NCBI GenBank assembly: GCA_002083615.1
Contig: MSXO01000006.1
Span: 165,535 to 229,534, forward strand
Direction of reading: 5' to 3'
Origin: Proteobacteria bacterium ST_bin11
GTDB lineage: Bacteria; Pseudomonadota; Gammaproteobacteria; Methylococcales; Methylomonadaceae
Length of the DNA: 64,000 bases
In this document: positions 17,892 to 25,878 of the stretch, piece by piece
How positions within the stretch are numbered: the stretch's first letter is position 1
How the letters are laid out: each line of letters opens with the position of its first letter
Translations under genes and position numbers: made by a program
The notes under the pieces: model-generated
The model's input: only the letters and a program-made list of their open reading frames with translations
The model's database searches: none
Told to the model about the DNA's origin: nothing

Positions 17892-19496
17892 ATGTTTAAA
17901 AACACCGCAATTAAGTCTTTACTAATCATCATTGCTTCGATTTTAGCAATCGCTAATCTGCTATTTGTCTTCTCATTGTGGCATGCATTTGAATCCATAG
18001 ATCAGAGCCTAGTATCAGCCACCACCAAGCAAAATACCTCGAATGCTATGCAACAAGCGCGTTTTCACATAACGCAGATCCAAAACTTCCTCACTGATGT
18101 GGGGGCCACTCATCGTGAGGAAGGGTACGCAGAAGCGGAGCGCAATTTGGCTGCCGCGATCAGCAGTCTGGAGCTAGCCGCTAATTCTGAGCCCGATTTT
18201 CGTGGCCGCTGCGAATCGTTGAAACAATTAGCGACCAAGATGCACGATACCGGCGTAAAAATGGCTCAGGATTACATCAAAGTTGGGATTGAGGCCGGCA
18301 ATATCAAAATGGACGAGTTTGATTTGGATGCCGAAAACCAAAAAAAGGAATTGAACGAGCTAAGCGAGCAAATCAATCGTGGGCTTGTAAAAGCAAACCT
18401 AGAACTCAGGGACTCGTTGGACAACTACAGCTTATCTAGGATGATTTTCGCCATCGGCCTAATGCTGTTTATGGTGGTCTGTTTGAGCCTACTTTATTTC
18501 AAAATAGAACCGCCTTTAACCGCCCTGCAGAAATCACTGCAGCTATTAAAACAAGGCGGCGGCGATTTGACCCGGCGGATTCCCCATAGCGGCAGAGACG
18601 AGCTAGGCAGCATCGTTACCCAATTCAACGAATTCATAAGCATGCTGCACGGTTTGATGCGCCAAGTGGCAATGGAATCCGAACAGTTAAGCACCGCTTC
18701 GAACCGTTTGAGTCAGATGTCGGAGCGGGTACAGCAGGATATTCTAAAACAACAAATGGGTACCGATCAGGTAGCAGCGACGGTTACAGAACTATCCGCC
18801 ACTGTCAATGAAGTCTCCAACAACACCGCCAATGCCGCGCAAACTGCGCAAAGGAGCAGCGTAGCCGCCAACAATGGCAAAGCCGTGGTCACCAATACAG
18901 TGCACTCGATTCACGCCCTCTCTAACAATATCGACAGAGCCAGCACGGTAATCGGTAATGTCGAACAAAATTGCGTGAATGTCAGCTCAGTGCTGGATGT
19001 GATTCAAAGTATCGCCGATCAGACCAATTTATTGGCCCTGAATGCCGCGATTGAAGCTGCCAGAGCCGGTGAACAAGGCCGGGGGTTTGCGGTGGTAGCA
19101 GACGAAGTGCGCACACTAGCCAGCCGAACCCAGGATTCCACGCATGAAATTCAAGCCATGATAGAGCGTTTGCAACAAGGTTCTCGAGAAGCGGTTAAAG
19201 CCATGGCGGAAAGTCAGAATCAAGCAAAAGAGACCGTTGAAGTGATCGAAAGCACCGGGGACTTACTGGATAATATTTCGAATATGGTGGCGCAAATCTC
19301 GGATATGAACACGCATATTTCCAATGCGGTAAAAGAACAAAAGATCGTAGTGGAACACATTAACCAGAACATCAACTCGATTAATGACGTGACCAGCAAC
19401 AACTCAAGGGACGCGGAGCAAACCGCTCAGGAAGCCCATCATTTGCAAAAAATCGCCGGTAATTTGCACACCACGATTTCACAATTCAAGCTCTAA
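17892..19496 (+). CDS. Methyl-accepting chemotaxis protein
   Basis: 534 residues. TM1 (about 8-32), a periplasmic helical sensor of about 150 residues, TM2 (about 182-203), HAMP (about 205-260), and a cytoplasmic signalling domain with the conserved hairpin tip NLLALNAAIEAARAGEQGRG and AVVADEVRTLASR. It signals to a CheA/CheW array; those proteins are not in the window. There is no C-terminal pentapeptide for CheR docking. As the last gene of the porin-cytochrome-HAMP group, followed by a strong hairpin, it may report on electron flow or on the same ligand (energy or redox taxis). Confidence 0.92.
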   Translation: MFKNTAIKSLLIIIASILAIANLLFVFSLWHAFESIDQSLVSATTKQNTSNAMQQARFHITQIQNFLTDVGATHREEGYAEAERNLAAAISSLELAANSEPDFRGRCESLKQLATKMHDTGVKMAQDYIKVGIEAGNIKMDEFDLDAENQKKELNELSEQINRGLVKANLELRDSLDNYSLSRMIFAIGLMLFMVVCLSLLYFKIEPPLTALQKSLQLLKQGGGDLTRRIPHSGRDELGSIVTQFNEFISMLHGLMRQVAMESEQLSTASNRLSQMSERVQQDILKQQMGTDQVAATVTELSATVNEVSNNTANAAQTAQRSSVAANNGKAVVTNTVHSIHALSNNIDRASTVIGNVEQNCVNVSSVLDVIQSIADQTNLLALNAAIEAARAGEQGRGFAVVADEVRTLASRTQDSTHEIQAMIERLQQGSREAVKAMAESQNQAKETVEVIESTGDLLDNISNMVAQISDMNTHISNAVKEQKIVVEHINQNINSINDVTSNNSRDAEQTAQEAHHLQKIAGNLHTTISQFKL

Positions 19497-19506
19497 ACGC
19501 CTATCA

Positions 19507-19536
19507 GCTGTTCGTGCCGCAAACGGCACGAACAGC
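19507..19536. terminator. Strong hairpin between convergent genes
   Basis: GCTGTTCGTGCCG, loop CAAA, then the exact complement: 13 perfect pairs. It lies 11 bases after the chemoreceptor stop and 4 bases beyond the stop of the opposing Uma2 gene, so it can serve both strands. There is no long T-run, so the mechanism may not be classic intrinsic termination. Confidence 0.7.
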
Positions 19537-19539
19537 AAA

Positions 19540-20097
19540 TTACAACTCAAATACCTCCGCCAAAGGCAGAATCAACTCCGGCAAACTCAAGAGGGGCAAA
19601 TCTTCTTCAACACCAAATATGTCGGCATTGGCATAGCGGCCGTCCGCGCCCAGGAAAAAACGTTGCACGTAATTTTCCAAGGGGTCGATCACCACATATT
19701 CCCTCACGCCGGCACGTTCGTAGAGCGCTTTCTTCTCTCGCATATCCTTCAACGCCGTGCTGGGGGATAAAACCTCTACGACCAAATCGGGTGCACCGTG
19801 TATGGCTTTTTCGCCGATCTGTTCCGGGTTGCAGACCACTAACAAATCCGGTTGCACTACGTCATGCTCGGAGAGAATTACGTCCACGGGTGCTATGAAA
19901 GGTTTGCAAGGCTTGCCTTTCAAAGCGGTTTTTAACTTCGCGGCAATTGTTATCACCACGTTTTGGTGTTTGATACTCGGCGCGGGGCTCATGTTGTGGG
20001 CAACGCCGCCGATCAACTCCCACCGCTCGTCGTCCGGCCAAGCCAGATAGTCGGCGATGCAGGATGGCTGCGTAGAGGATTGAGGGACGCTATTCAT
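19540..20097 (-). CDS. Uma2-family (DUF820) putative restriction-endonuclease-fold protein
   Basis: 185 residues with the Uma2 pattern: RWELIGGVAHNMSPAPS near the start, VQPDLLVVC and PDLVVEVLSPST as the PD-(D/E)XK-like core, and YERAGVREYVVIDP. These proteins are abundant in cyanobacteria and several proteobacteria, and their biological role is unsettled. This one lies head-to-tail with copA (9-base gap) and ends at the hairpin shared with the chemoreceptor operon. A second, divergent family member is at 49966-50538. Confidence 0.88.
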   Translation of the reverse strand: MNSVPQSSTQPSCIADYLAWPDDERWELIGGVAHNMSPAPSIKHQNVVITIAAKLKTALKGKPCKPFIAPVDVILSEHDVVQPDLLVVCNPEQIGEKAIHGAPDLVVEVLSPSTALKDMREKKALYERAGVREYVVIDPLENYVQRFFLGADGRYANADIFGVEEDLPLLSLPELILPLAEVFEL

Positions 20098-20106
20098 GTT
20101 TGGTGC

Positions 20107-22356
20107 CTAATCATTACCCAGTTTAATCCAGCGCAAACGATTGGCATTGCTAACCACCGTTACCGAAGACATAGCCATTGCCGCGCCGGCTATCATCGGG
20201 TTAAGCAATATGCCAAACAACGGATATAACAAGCCGGCCGCAACGGGGATACCAATGGTGTTATAGAAAAACGCACCCAACAAGTTTTGTTTGATGTTGG
20301 CAACCGTCAACTTCGAAAGCGCCATAGCCTCGGCTACTTTTAACAACGAGCCTTGCAACAACACAATATCGGCACTTTCGATAGCCACATCGGTACCCGT
20401 GCCGATGGCAAAACCGACATCCGCTTGCGCCAGAGCCGGCGCATCGTTGATACCATCGCCCACCATGCCGACAATTTCGCCTTGCTGTTGCAAAGCCTTT
20501 ACGACAGCGGCTTTATCCTGCGGCAATACTTGCGCACGGACTTCGGCGATACCGGCTTGTGCAGCGATAGCTCGCGCCGTGATTTCGTTGTCACCTGTCA
20601 CCATCAGTACGCGAATACCGCGCTGCCGTAATTGCTGCACCGCTGCGGCAGAATCGGCTTTGATCGGGTCTGCCACCGACACAATGCCAACCACCGCGTT
20701 TTCCACCGCCAAGAACATTGGCGTCTGGCCTTTTGCCGCCAGTTCGGCCATTTTGTCGCGATAACTGCTCGCGTCGATGCCATGTTCCGCCAGCAACACT
20801 TCATTGCCGAATAGACACTGCTGATCGGCAATACGACCAACGATGCCATGACCTGCCACAGCCTGAAATTTTCTGACCTTATCCAGCGTCAGCTGCTTTT
20901 GTTCAGCTGCACTTAGTATCGCTGCGGCCAAGGGGTGTTCGGAACCAGATTCCAGACTGGCGGCGTACTGTAACACCTGGGTTTCGTCATGATCGCCAAA
21001 CGCGATGACCTCAGCCAGACTGGGCTTGCCTGCGGTGACGGTACCGGTCTTATCCAAAATCAGACAAGTCAGCTTACCCGCGCTTTGCAAAGCTTCGCCC
21101 TTGCGGATCAATATACCGATTTGCGCCGCGCGACCGACCGCGACCATCACTGAAATTGGCGTCGCCAAACCTAAGGCACACGGACAAGCTATCACGAGCA
21201 CCGTCATTGCTGTGACAAATGCATAACCCAGTGCCGGGTCGGGACCGATGCTTAACCAGATTAAAAAGGTCAATACCGAGATAGCCACCACTGTGGGGAC
21301 AAAGACCGCCGAGATTTTATCGGCCAGCTTGGCAATAGCCGGCTTGCTGTTCTGCGCTTGTCGGACGCTTTGAATAATCTGCGCCAAAGCCGTGTCTCGA
21401 CCAATCCGCGTGGCTGTGAAAAGAAAACTGCCTTGCTGATTGATCGTGCCGGCCGCAACACGGGTGCCCTCCACCTTCTCAACCGGCATCGATTCGCCAG
21501 TCAGCATGGATTCGTCGATAGTGGAATGGCCTTCCAACACCAAGCCATCCACAGCAATTTTTTCGCCGGGTCTGACCCTTAAAGTTTCGCCAAGACCGAC
21601 TTGCTCGATAGGGATATCGATCTCCTGACCCTCACGTACCACCCGGGCGGTGCGGGGTTGCAAACCGATCAATGCACGTATCGCCGCCGAGGTTTTACCC
21701 CGGGCCCGAGTTTCCAGCGCACTGCCCAGATTGATAAACGCCAAAATCACTGCCGAAGCCTCGAAATAGGCATGGGCGGAAAGCGAAGGCAACTGGCTGG
21801 AATAATCGATGACAATACACGAATACAACCATGCTGAGCCGGTACCCAGCGCGATCAATGTATCCATATTGGCTTGCTTGACCAGCAGTAACTTGAGTGC
21901 GCTATGAAAAAAATGCCCGCCGGAATAAAACATCACCGCCAGCGTCAGCAAGGCCACTTCCGACCAAAACAGCGTGCCGGCAGCACTGCCCATTGCCGGA
22001 AACAAGTCCAGATGCGCACCCGCCATCAAAGGCAAACCCAGTGCGCCAGCCGCTACGGCCTTACGCAATAAAGTGCGATAGCGCTGCTCTTCCTGTCTTT
22101 CTTCTTCGCTCGGGTCTTCCAATCCTTCCATCACCGCCGCATCGTAGCCCGCAGACTTCAAGGCCAGTTTCATGGCTTGAGGGTCTGGATTGCCGCCGAC
22201 TGTGGCGGAATGATCGGCAAAATTGACGACAACGGAAGCAACCCCCGGTATCGATTGCAATGCGGTTTCCACCGCACTGACGCAGCCGGCGCAACGCATG
22301 CCCAGTATGGAAAGGCGTATGTCCTGTTGCTGATTCGTCGAATGATCTAAAGTCAT
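20107..22356 (-). CDS. copA: Copper-exporting P1B-type ATPase
   Basis: 749 residues. A single N-terminal metal-binding domain (GMRCAGCVSAVE), eight expected membrane helices, the transmembrane CPC motif in VIACPCALGLATP, the phosphorylation site DKTGTVTAGKP, the HP motif in GSEHPLAAA, and GDGINDAPALAQADVGFAIG in the ATP domain. These mark a P1B-1 Cu(I) exporter of the inner membrane. It follows a 69-residue copper chaperone gene by 66 bases on the same strand, the common copZ-copA arrangement. Copper handling matters to methanotrophs, but this system exists in most bacteria. No CueR-type operator was recognised upstream of the pair. Confidence 0.95.
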   Translation of the reverse strand: MTLDHSTNQQQDIRLSILGMRCAGCVSAVETALQSIPGVASVVVNFADHSATVGGNPDPQAMKLALKSAGYDAAVMEGLEDPSEEERQEEQRYRTLLRKAVAAGALGLPLMAGAHLDLFPAMGSAAGTLFWSEVALLTLAVMFYSGGHFFHSALKLLLVKQANMDTLIALGTGSAWLYSCIVIDYSSQLPSLSAHAYFEASAVILAFINLGSALETRARGKTSAAIRALIGLQPRTARVVREGQEIDIPIEQVGLGETLRVRPGEKIAVDGLVLEGHSTIDESMLTGESMPVEKVEGTRVAAGTINQQGSFLFTATRIGRDTALAQIIQSVRQAQNSKPAIAKLADKISAVFVPTVVAISVLTFLIWLSIGPDPALGYAFVTAMTVLVIACPCALGLATPISVMVAVGRAAQIGILIRKGEALQSAGKLTCLILDKTGTVTAGKPSLAEVIAFGDHDETQVLQYAASLESGSEHPLAAAILSAAEQKQLTLDKVRKFQAVAGHGIVGRIADQQCLFGNEVLLAEHGIDASSYRDKMAELAAKGQTPMFLAVENAVVGIVSVADPIKADSAAAVQQLRQRGIRVLMVTGDNEITARAIAAQAGIAEVRAQVLPQDKAAVVKALQQQGEIVGMVGDGINDAPALAQADVGFAIGTGTDVAIESADIVLLQGSLLKVAEAMALSKLTVANIKQNLLGAFFYNTIGIPVAAGLLYPLFGILLNPMIAGAAMAMSSVTVVSNANRLRWIKLGND

Positions 22357-22422
22357 GATGAGGATTCCCGAGCAATACCGTTTTGATCCGCGCCCAAACG
22401 CGGCGAGCCGCTGATACAGGCT

Positions 22423-22632
22423 TTATTCGACCTTGAAGCCAGCGCCGATGATGACGTCTTCGATTTCATCCAGATCGGTTTGCGCCGGGTCGAATTCGAC
22501 CTCGACCCGCTTGTCTTTGTGCGAGGCCTGCACCGCTACCACGCCGGCAATGGCCGAAACCTTGCTGACGATACTATTTTCACAACCGCCACATTTCATA
22601 CCACTAACTGTTAATGACGCTGATTCGGACAT
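22423..22632 (-). CDS. copZ: Heavy-metal-associated (HMA) copper chaperone
   Basis: 69 residues forming a single HMA fold: SGMKCGGCENSI carries the CxxC metal ligands, then a ferredoxin-like pattern ending in GAGFKVE. It would carry Cu(I) in the cytosol to the CopA ATPase encoded just downstream on the same strand. A GGAGAT lies shortly before the ATG. The extra Gly in the CGGC motif is found in several CopZ-like proteins. The divergent neighbour is an EAL-HDOD gene. Confidence 0.9.
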   Translation of the reverse strand: MSESASLTVSGMKCGGCENSIVSKVSAIAGVVAVQASHKDKRVEVEFDPAQTDLDEIEDVIIGAGFKVE

Positions 22633-22752
22633 ATTTATCTCCTGATGATTCTAATTTAGACTGGCCCGCCATTCTCGACTTAAACGGATTGAACATGGTA
22701 TAAGGCGCGACCTATTCTCATGATAGTGCAATGATCGGGAGCCCGTAAATAA

Positions 22753-23958
22753 ATGACAGATTTTCTGATTGGCAGACAGCAAATCCTGGACCGCCATCTC
22801 GACACTTTCGCCTATGAGATTTTATTCAGGGGCAAAGATTTCGATCTTAGTTTGAAAGATGGTGCTGCCAGCGCCACTAATCAAGTCATCACCGACACTC
22901 TCTTGGAAATCGGCCTAAACGAACTGGTCGGCCCACACAAAGCTTTCATCAATTTCACCACGCAAAACATACTGGACAAAACGCCGCTACATCTCCCCAA
23001 AGAGCGTATTGTCATTGAAGTACTGGAAAGCGTTGCTATCGATCAACATATCGTGGCCAACCTGAAAGAGTTATCGGAACTCGGTTATACCATCGCGCTG
23101 GACGATTTCGTGCTGTCGCCCGAGTGGATGCCCTTGCTCGAATTTGCCGACATTATCAAGCTGGATATCATGGCCGACGGCCTAGAAGGCACTCGACAAC
23201 TGATCGAGCAGTTAAAGCCCTATAAACTCAAGTTGCTCGCAGAAAAGGTCGAAACCCATCAGGAATTCGAAACGCTATGCGACTGGGGCTGCGAGCTGTT
23301 TCAAGGCTTTTTTTTTAGCAAACCTAACATCGTCGAAGGCAAGCGTTTAGGTGTCAGCCAAACCGCCGCCATCCAATTGTTGTCCACGGTCAATAAAGCG
23401 GACGCCAGTTTCGCGGAAATAGGCAAGATAGTCTCGCAGGACGTCGGCATGAGTTTTAAATTGCTGCATTATTTAAATTCCGCATTCTTTGGCCTACCGC
23501 AAAAAATAGAATCCATTCAGCATGCTATTGCCTGTCTGGGACTGGTGGAAATCAAACGCTGGGTGAATATTCTGGCTTTGTCTTCCTTATCGGGCAAGCC
23601 GCCCTCGGTGCTGCAAAACGTGCTGATCCGCGCCAAAATGTGCGAATTGCTTGCGCGCGAAATCAAAGACGATGAAGAGCACTATTTTTTAATAGGTATG
23701 CTGTCCGGTTTAGACAGTCTGCTGGACATGCCGACCATCAAAGTGCTGGAACAATTGCCGCTGGCAGAAGATGTAGACGATGCTATTTTGAAATATCGCG
23801 GCAAGGCCGGCGAAGCGTTACAATTCTGTATCGCCTATGAGCGTTGGGAGCCGGGTCTAAGTAGCTTCCGCGATATAAATCCCGAGCGCATCGCCAATAT
23901 TTATCTGGAGAGCATAGACTGGTGGGCAACGCGCATTTTACCTTTCTTGGCTGCTTAA
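22753..23958 (+). CDS. EAL-HDOD signalling protein (YuxH type)
   Basis: 401 residues. The first half (about 1-200) is an EAL-like domain with YEILFRG in place of the canonical EAL motif, KAFINFT, and LDDF near the usual metal site. The second half (about 205-395) is an HDOD domain. The motif changes suggest weak or no c-di-GMP hydrolysis; family members are often regulators or binding proteins. A GGGAG lies 12 bases before the ATG. It is followed after 24 bases by a rhodanese gene on the same strand. Role unknown. Confidence 0.88.
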   Translation: MTDFLIGRQQILDRHLDTFAYEILFRGKDFDLSLKDGAASATNQVITDTLLEIGLNELVGPHKAFINFTTQNILDKTPLHLPKERIVIEVLESVAIDQHIVANLKELSELGYTIALDDFVLSPEWMPLLEFADIIKLDIMADGLEGTRQLIEQLKPYKLKLLAEKVETHQEFETLCDWGCELFQGFFFSKPNIVEGKRLGVSQTAAIQLLSTVNKADASFAEIGKIVSQDVGMSFKLLHYLNSAFFGLPQKIESIQHAIACLGLVEIKRWVNILALSSLSGKPPSVLQNVLIRAKMCELLAREIKDDEEHYFLIGMLSGLDSLLDMPTIKVLEQLPLAEDVDDAILKYRGKAGEALQFCIAYERWEPGLSSFRDINPERIANIYLESIDWWATRILPFLAA

Positions 23959-23982
23959 GCCATTTACCCTACCGACATCACC

Positions 23983-24420
23983 ATGAAATTGAGACTGACT
24001 TTATTCTGGCTAGGCTGCCTTTTCACAGCCCAGCTGTTTGCCAACGAACTTGGCAAGGTAACCGCGGAGCAACTGCTCCGTATGCAACAAGAACACAACG
24101 CCTTAGTTGTCGACGTGCGCACCGCGCCGGAATGGCAATCCACCGGTGTGATTGCCAACAGCCAGAAACTGGAATCGTTTGACAGCAATGGCCACTTTGA
24201 CCAGGAAAAGTGGCTAGCGAATCTGGAAAAACTGAAATCGTCGCCGGACCAACCGGTTATTTTGGTTTGCCGTTCCGGAAATCGTAGTGGCAAGATCGGC
24301 CAGATTCTCACCGAACAACTGGGCATGAAGAATGTTTATCATTTATCCAACGGCATCCAGTCCTGGATCAAAGACGGCCACCCGGTTAAAGCCGATTGTT
24401 TGACGACTGCCTGCAAATAA
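23983..24420 (+). CDS. Exported rhodanese-like protein
   Basis: 145 residues: a signal peptide (MKLRLTLFWLGCLFTAQLFA) followed by a rhodanese domain with VVDVRTAPEWQSTG and the active-site loop ILVCRSGNRSGKI. The Cys could carry a persulfide in sulfur transfer, in the periplasm if the signal is cleaved. It ends one base before hflD. The overall form resembles PspE/GlpE-like single-domain enzymes. Substrate unknown. Confidence 0.88.
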   Translation: MKLRLTLFWLGCLFTAQLFANELGKVTAEQLLRMQQEHNALVVDVRTAPEWQSTGVIANSQKLESFDSNGHFDQEKWLANLEKLKSSPDQPVILVCRSGNRSGKIGQILTEQLGMKNVYHLSNGIQSWIKDGHPVKADCLTTACK

Positions 24421-24421
24421 T

Positions 24422-25045
24422 ATGTCCCTAAACACACTCAGTAACCAAACCATCGCGCTGGCCGGCATCGCCCAGGCCTGTTCCTTGGTCCATCAGCTTG
24501 CCGGCACCGGCAATTGCCAAAATGCCGCATTCGAAGCCAGTATCACCAGCCTGCTGAAGATAGATGCTGATAGCGTGGTCGATGTCTACGGTGGCTTGCT
24601 TGGGGTCCGACACGGCCTAGAACAACTCACGACCCAACTGGGCAGCCGGGTGCTGGCCAGCCCGGAGCAAGCCCGCTACGCCGCGCAGATTGTCTATTTG
24701 CAAAAACAACTGATCAAGCAGCCGAATATGCAAAAAACCATACAGGCCGGCGTCAGCAAGGCCCAAGCTCAAGCCGAACATTTCGGCGTACTGCATGAAA
24801 ATGTGCTGGCCAATTTAGCTGATGTCTATCACAGCACAATCAGTACCATGCAGCCACGCATCATGGTGCAAGGCGATCAGCAATATTTGGGTAATCAAAG
24901 TACCGTGAACAAAATTCGCGCTTTGCTGTTAGCGGGCATTCGCGCCACTTTGTTATGGCGGCAATGCGGGGGTAGCCGTTGGAAGCTGTTGTTCTTCCGC
25001 AAAAAAATCCAGGACGAAGCCAAGTTTCTACTCTCCCAAATCTGA
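24422..25045 (+). CDS. hflD: HflD-family protein (high-frequency lysogenization)
   Basis: 207 residues, all helical, with the HflD pattern: QTIALAGIAQACSLVHQLA at the start, then VYGGLLGVRHGLEQL and RIMVQGDQQYLGN. In E. coli HflD sits at the membrane and binds the lambda CII protein; its normal function is unclear. In E. coli it neighbours mnmA and purB; here it lies 1 base after a rhodanese gene and 7 bases before mutM. The rearranged context is notable, but the identification is good. Confidence 0.88.
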   Translation: MSLNTLSNQTIALAGIAQACSLVHQLAGTGNCQNAAFEASITSLLKIDADSVVDVYGGLLGVRHGLEQLTTQLGSRVLASPEQARYAAQIVYLQKQLIKQPNMQKTIQAGVSKAQAQAEHFGVLHENVLANLADVYHSTISTMQPRIMVQGDQQYLGNQSTVNKIRALLLAGIRATLLWRQCGGSRWKLLFFRKKIQDEAKFLLSQI

Positions 25046-25052
25046 CGCCAAT

Positions 25053-25868
25053 ATGCCGGAATTACCCGAGGTTGAAACCAGTCGGCGCGGTATAGAGCCG
25101 CACATTTCCGGAAAAACCTTTAAAGCTGTCATTGTTCGTCACCCGCAACTGCGTTGGCCGGTCCCTGATGCCTTGGCCGCTGATTTACCGGGGCAGCGTC
25201 TGGACAGCGTCGAACGGCGCGGCAAATATTTATTGCTCAGCACGCCTCGCGGCACCCTGATCTTGCATCTGGGCATGTCCGGGAACTTGCGGATCACCAC
25301 TGCCGATCAAGCCGTTCGCAAGCACGACCACATCGACTTCATTTTTGCTGACGATACGGTGCTACGTTTTAACGATCAGCGCCGATTCGGCGCGGCGTTA
25401 TGGACTGCCGAAGATCCGCTGTTACACCCCCTGCTGGCAACGCTAGGACCTGAACCCTTATCGACGGCGTTCAATGCCGGCTATCTGCAACAGCGTGCGG
25501 CCAACCGCGCGGTACCGATCAAATCCTTGATTATGGACAGCCATGTCGTAGTGGGTGTAGGGAATATTTATGCCAGTGAGGCCTTATTTTTAGCGGGGGT
25601 AAAGCCGATTCGTTGCGCGGGGGAATTGGCCGCGAACGAGTGCGAAGCATTGGTAACCGCGATCAAAACGGTACTGCAGCAAGCCATCGACAAGGGCGGC
25701 ACCACCCTGCGCGATTTTAGCAATGCCGAAGGTAAACCGGGGTATTTCAAGCAATCCTTACATGTGTATGGTCGCGGCGGTCAAGCCTGCCTGCGCTGCG
25801 AGGAGCCGATTCAGCAACTCAAAATAGGTCAGCGAGCCAGTTACTATTGTCGCAATTGTCAACGCTAA
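25053..25868 (+). CDS. mutM: Formamidopyrimidine-DNA glycosylase
   Basis: 271 residues, standard length. It removes 8-oxoguanine and formamidopyrimidines and nicks the site by beta,delta-elimination. Diagnostic parts: N-terminal PELPEVETSRRGIEPH (catalytic Pro after Met removal, and Glu3), LGMSGNLRI, FNDQRRFGA, VVGVGNIYASEALF, and a C-terminal zinc finger with CLRC and CRNC. It is the last of the plus-strand genes here and converges on the REC-PP2C gene with a 10-base gap. Confidence 0.97.
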   Translation: MPELPEVETSRRGIEPHISGKTFKAVIVRHPQLRWPVPDALAADLPGQRLDSVERRGKYLLLSTPRGTLILHLGMSGNLRITTADQAVRKHDHIDFIFADDTVLRFNDQRRFGAALWTAEDPLLHPLLATLGPEPLSTAFNAGYLQQRAANRAVPIKSLIMDSHVVVGVGNIYASEALFLAGVKPIRCAGELAANECEALVTAIKTVLQQAIDKGGTTLRDFSNAEGKPGYFKQSLHVYGRGGQACLRCEEPIQQLKIGQRASYYCRNCQR

Positions 25869-25878
25869 GCAATACTCA

